From: JAJZEO01 sp964477345
GTDB taxonomy: Bacteria > Chlamydiota > Chlamydiia > Chlamydiales > 2-12-FULL-49-11
Reading direction: 5' to 3'
Assembly: GCA_964477345.1 (NCBI GenBank)
Contig: CAYZDL010000004.1
Location: forward strand, 1 to 64,000
Length of the DNA: 64,000 nt
Of the stretch, positions 61,113 to 64,000 are shown one piece after another. Below the pieces are notes generated by a model, which saw only the letters and a list, made by a program, of their open reading frames with translations, searched no databases and had not been told where the DNA came from. How positions within the stretch are numbered: position 1 is the first letter of the stretch; the number at the start of each line of letters is the position of its first letter. Position numbers and translations under genes: made by a program.

Positions 61113-62555
61113 TCAATTTTTCAGAGTTGAAGTGATAAGGATGTGATCTTCTGTTGAGTGGATGATCGTTGGCTTGACGAAGATTAAGATGCTGCTTTTG
61201 TCGTCTTTCCGTTGCTTTTTGGAGAAAAGAGATCCTATCATAGGTATACCGCCCAAGCAAGGGGCTCCTGTTTTTGCTGACCCTTCAATATTACGTGTCA
61301 TGCCGCTTAGGATAAGAAAATGGCCATTGGGTACATGAGCGTTCGTTGACATATTTGTTTTAGATGTTTTAATCCCATTGACCTGACCACCTTTTTGCAA
61401 TAGTTGATCGATCGCTTCGGTGATTTCTTCAGTAATTTTAAGGGTGATGATCTCATTTTTCCCTATCAACGGGGTAATATTTAGACTTACACCTACGTCT
61501 CGATATTCAATATTGGCTGTGGTTTGTTGAGACGATCCAACTGTTTGGACCACGGCGCCGGTAAAGGGAAGGTTATTACCGACAAAAATTGTTGAATTTT
61601 TGTTTTCTTGAGCGAGGATTTTTTGATTTAAGACGATCGAGTAATCGCTATTGTCTTGTAACATGGAAACGAGAGAGCCTAAAGAAAGAAATGATTTTCC
61701 TTTATGAAAGATAACATCACCGATGATCCCTAGGTCAAAACCTCGAACTAAGGGGAGTTGACCCAGTCCTGTGGGAGTTCTCTCATCATCCATCAAGCGC
61801 ATCGATTCGGCAAACGACCCCCCCTCAGAAGGTTCAAAGACACCTGTGCCTAGACCGATTTTATTCTTGATTTTTGCACTTGCTGCCCACTGAACTCCAA
61901 AATCAAGAGAATTGGCCATGTTGGTTTCTACGACCAAGACCTCGATGAAGACTTGTTTGATCGGAATATCCAAAGAATCTATGACTTTACCGATTTCTAC
62001 TAAAGAAGTGGGTGAACCTGAACAAAAGAGAGAGTTTGTAGATTCTATCCACTGCATGGAACCTATAGTGGCTAGCATTGCTTCATCTCCTGCCCCAGTT
62101 GAGATCAGGTCAGTCGACATACTTTTAATAGCTGCCATGATTTCTGACCCAGGGTGGTACTGCAATCTGAAAAGCTGAAATTTCCCGTCTTTTGGGTAAG
62201 CAGGCGGAGTGAGTTTAATGGGGGAGTTGGGGGAGTTCTCTTGCACCAAATTCGCCCGCTTTACAATAAAATAATCGCCCTGCTTTTTTGTCTCAAGGCC
62301 ATTGTGGTGCATTAATTCAATGAGTAGCTCGACTAGTTCATCAGAATTAGACGCCCTCCCAGAGTAAAAACTGACATCAAAATTCAAGAGACTCTCATCG
62401 GCAATGAAATTGACTTGAGACAAACGGCTAACAAAACGGACCAATTCTTTCATCGGAACACTAGGAAAATCGATGACGAATTCCTTGTCATTGCCCGAGA
62501 AGAGAAGTACCGTGCTTAAAAAGGGTATAAGTACAATATATCTAAGCGATTTCAT
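61113..62555 (-). CDS. short secretin (GspD/PilQ family)
   Basis: 480 residues, much shorter than usual GspD (650-760). Signal peptide (LRYIVLIPFLSTVLLFSG), one N0/N1-like module (FPSVPMKELVRFVSRLSQVNFIADE, DYFIVKR) and one further N-domain (FQLFRLQYHPGSEIMAAIKS). The secretin domain follows: VFIEVLVVETNMANSLDFGVQW, NNLPFTG, YRDVGVSLNITPLIG, VPNGHFLILSGM and CLGGIPMIGSLFSKK. It would form a ring in the outer membrane for type II secretion or a related system. No other secretion gene is close. Chlamydia GspD is about 760 residues by memory. Confidence 0.9.
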   Translation of the reverse strand: MKSLRYIVLIPFLSTVLLFSGNDKEFVIDFPSVPMKELVRFVSRLSQVNFIADESLLNFDVSFYSGRASNSDELVELLIELMHHNGLETKKQGDYFIVKRANLVQENSPNSPIKLTPPAYPKDGKFQLFRLQYHPGSEIMAAIKSMSTDLISTGAGDEAMLATIGSMQWIESTNSLFCSGSPTSLVEIGKVIDSLDIPIKQVFIEVLVVETNMANSLDFGVQWAASAKIKNKIGLGTGVFEPSEGGSFAESMRLMDDERTPTGLGQLPLVRGFDLGIIGDVIFHKGKSFLSLGSLVSMLQDNSDYSIVLNQKILAQENKNSTIFVGNNLPFTGAVVQTVGSSQQTTANIEYRDVGVSLNITPLIGKNEIITLKITEEITEAIDQLLQKGGQVNGIKTSKTNMSTNAHVPNGHFLILSGMTRNIEGSAKTGAPCLGGIPMIGSLFSKKQRKDDKSSILIFVKPTIIHSTEDHILITSTLKN

Positions 62556-62722
62556 CTATCTTAAGAAAGTCATATTATTTATGGCCTTGGAGTATACCAA
62601 CTTTTTATTCAATCGTTTAGAGAATTTTTTCTTGGAAAAAAAAATACCCAGATAGAGTTTTTTTCAACAGAGCTCTAAATACACTGTGGCTTGAAGGGTG
62701 CCTTTGGATTCTTTAACAGAAT

Positions 62723-64000
62723 TTAATCGAGATTTTCAATCACGATAGGGGCATTTTTGGTGTCTGTAGGAATGTTAAAGATCCTTCTGAAGAAGTAAAG
62801 CTCCGATTCAAGAGAATGGATGATGTTTTCCGCAATTCTAAAACCATGCTGTTCTTTTTCATAGAGGACATAGGCTGTCGGAATTTTCTTTTCCAAGAGG
62901 ACCTTGTACATTACTTCAGACTGATTGGGAGGGACAACTTTGTCTTCAGCACCTTGTAGCAGTAAGACAGGGGAGGAAAGTTTTTCGGTATTGTATAGAG
63001 GAGAATATTGAATATATTTCTCTTTCTCTTCGGGATATTTCCCTACTAAAGAGTCTAGGTAGCGTGATTCATACTTATGTCCATCCTGCAGTAATAGTGC
63101 AAGATCGCTAACCCCAAATAAAGAAACACCTGCCTTAAACACATTATTAAATGTTAATGACGCCAGTGTTGTAAAGCCCCCGGCGCTTCCTCCTTCAATG
63201 CCCATTCGTTGACGATCAACTTTACCCAGTTTTGCTAAATAAAGAGCCCCATTGCAACAATCATCAACATCGACTTTGCCCCAATTTTTTTTCAGGCGAT
63301 CACGGTACTTTCGACCATGACCCGTACTTCCACCATAGTTGACATCGAGAACTGCAAAACCTCTAGAGGTAAAAAATTGCACTTTTGCATTCAAGATTGG
63401 CGGCGAGTGACCGGTAGGCCCCCCGTGGGCAATCACAATAAGAGGTGGCTTTTCACTTTGATCATTTGTTGTATAACCATGATTTTTAGGAGGGTAATAG
63501 AATCCAAAAGAGGTCACCCCACCTGTAGTCGGGAACTCAATGACCTCTGGGATCGAGATGTATTCTTCACCAAAACCTAGCGAATCTTTACTTTTCTTGA
63601 TCAGCCTAGTCTCTCCTGATGCTGGATTCATCATGTAGATGGCGCTGGGGCTCTTTGGTGTAGATGCGAAGAAAACAACCTTATCTTCGATAGTTTGCAG
63701 GTCGTTAATAAAACTAAATTCGTGAAAATCGTAGGTGAATGTTTCATGCAAATTTCGATCATAACAGAGGATAAAATCACGCCCTTTATCGGTGGCAACC
63801 GTCAAGAGAAAGGACTTGCCCCCGGAATCAACATAAGCTCTTCTTGAGATACCAAGGGACCAGAGTGGGAAGGTGAAATCATAATTTTCATCGATTAGAG
63901 GGGTCTTTCCGTTCTCATAAACTTTCCAAAAACCATCTTTATCAGAAACATAAGAGAGTTTAGTCCCACAGGGTGACCAACAAGGTTCGGAAACCGATTC
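62723..64000 (-). CDS. S9 prolyl-oligopeptidase-family serine peptidase, 5' end cut by the window
   Basis: The frame is open from the right edge to the stop at 62723 (425 residues seen). The first part is beta-propeller (WSPCGTKLSYVSDKDGFWKVY). The catalytic alpha/beta-hydrolase follows: VIAHGGPTGHSPPILNAKVQ, GRKYRDRLKKNWGKVDVDD, the nucleophile in IEGGSAGGFTTLAS, Asp in LQGAEDKVVPPNQSE and His in EQHGF. The upstream TTG at 63805 that would start a shorter frame is not real because codons continue through the edge. Probably an exported or cytoplasmic oligopeptidase; the true start is outside. Confidence 0.92.
   Translation of the reverse strand, partial: ESVSEPCWSPCGTKLSYVSDKDGFWKVYENGKTPLIDENYDFTFPLWSLGISRRAYVDSGGKSFLLTVATDKGRDFILCYDRNLHETFTYDFHEFSFINDLQTIEDKVVFFASTPKSPSAIYMMNPASGETRLIKKSKDSLGFGEEYISIPEVIEFPTTGGVTSFGFYYPPKNHGYTTNDQSEKPPLIVIAHGGPTGHSPPILNAKVQFFTSRGFAVLDVNYGGSTGHGRKYRDRLKKNWGKVDVDDCCNGALYLAKLGKVDRQRMGIEGGSAGGFTTLASLTFNNVFKAGVSLFGVSDLALLLQDGHKYESRYLDSLVGKYPEEKEKYIQYSPLYNTEKLSSPVLLLQGAEDKVVPPNQSEVMYKVLLEKKIPTAYVLYEKEQHGFRIAENIIHSLESELYFFRRIFNIPTDTKNAPIVIENLD

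Overview
The window is chromosomal DNA of a bacterium of the phylum Chlamydiae (Chlamydiota), most likely a non-Chlamydiaceae 'environmental' lineage. Three things point there. UvrA is a single 1889-residue tandem-duplicated protein, a chlamydial hallmark. A 51-residue small basic protein matches the Chlamydiae/Verrucomicrobia family (TIGR04137). Several gene neighbourhoods match Chlamydia from memory: tpiA/xseA/xseB/dxs near pyk and uvrA; cydAB and cdaA-ybbR; ybeY next to a CBS-domain hemolysin-like gene; maf next to two envelope genes. Differences from Chlamydiaceae (AroD not fused to AroE, a free-standing Ddl, a MreD-like protein, a MOMP-like porin of another type, an EmrAB/TolC pump) argue for a Simkania/Parachlamydiales-type organism; the genus cannot be fixed by eye. 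Two 10-N runs show this is a draft assembly, and both fall inside real genes.

Layout. 1-6.8 kb: a truncated BioD-like ATPase, two tiny lipoproteins each with its own terminator, a very large unknown protein (1416 aa), a MOMP-like barrel and the SRP RNA. 6.8-17.1 kb: giant uvrA, pyk, then rsmE-cdaR-cdaA (rRNA methylation and c-di-AMP synthesis). 17.2-24.2 kb: shikimate pathway (aroD divergent from aroB-aroA-aroK-aroC) followed by cytochrome bd oxidase. 24.2-28.4 kb: nadK-dxs-xseB-xseA as one overlapping minus-strand operon, divergent from tpiA-secG-def. 30-41 kb: mainly minus-strand envelope and RNA-maintenance genes (a frameshifted gene, lptD with an assembly gap, HEAT protein, maf, DUF3604 protein, CorC-like, ybeY, two small basic proteins, tandem DUF502 proteins). 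41-51.2 kb: rnr, folD, IMPase, mreD-like, ispA, lolDE, rpmG, tsaD, FKBP, tsaC. 51.2-62.6 kb: ddl, an inactive rhodanese, a tolC-emrAB efflux operon with a small coupled ORF, then a membrane protein that I read as a pentameric ligand-gated ion channel homologue carrying an extra N-terminal periplasmic sensor, an MFS transporter, an unknown protein and a short secretin. The right edge cuts an S9 peptidase.

Most genes are housekeeping and packed with 4-nt or longer overlaps. The main candidate for new biology is the channel-like protein at 57421-59277, which lies tail-to-tail with the efflux operon. Secondary points are near-leaderless promoters at tpiA, aroB and the ORF at 60671, a 9-bp perfect inverted repeat in the aroD/aroB divergent region, paired tiny lipoproteins at the left end, and an uncharacterised 62-residue protein translationally embedded in the efflux operon. 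I saw no tRNA or rRNA genes, insertion sequences, phage genes or CRISPR arrays. The longest gene-free stretches are about 330 bases (695-1024) and 216 bases (5485-5700).
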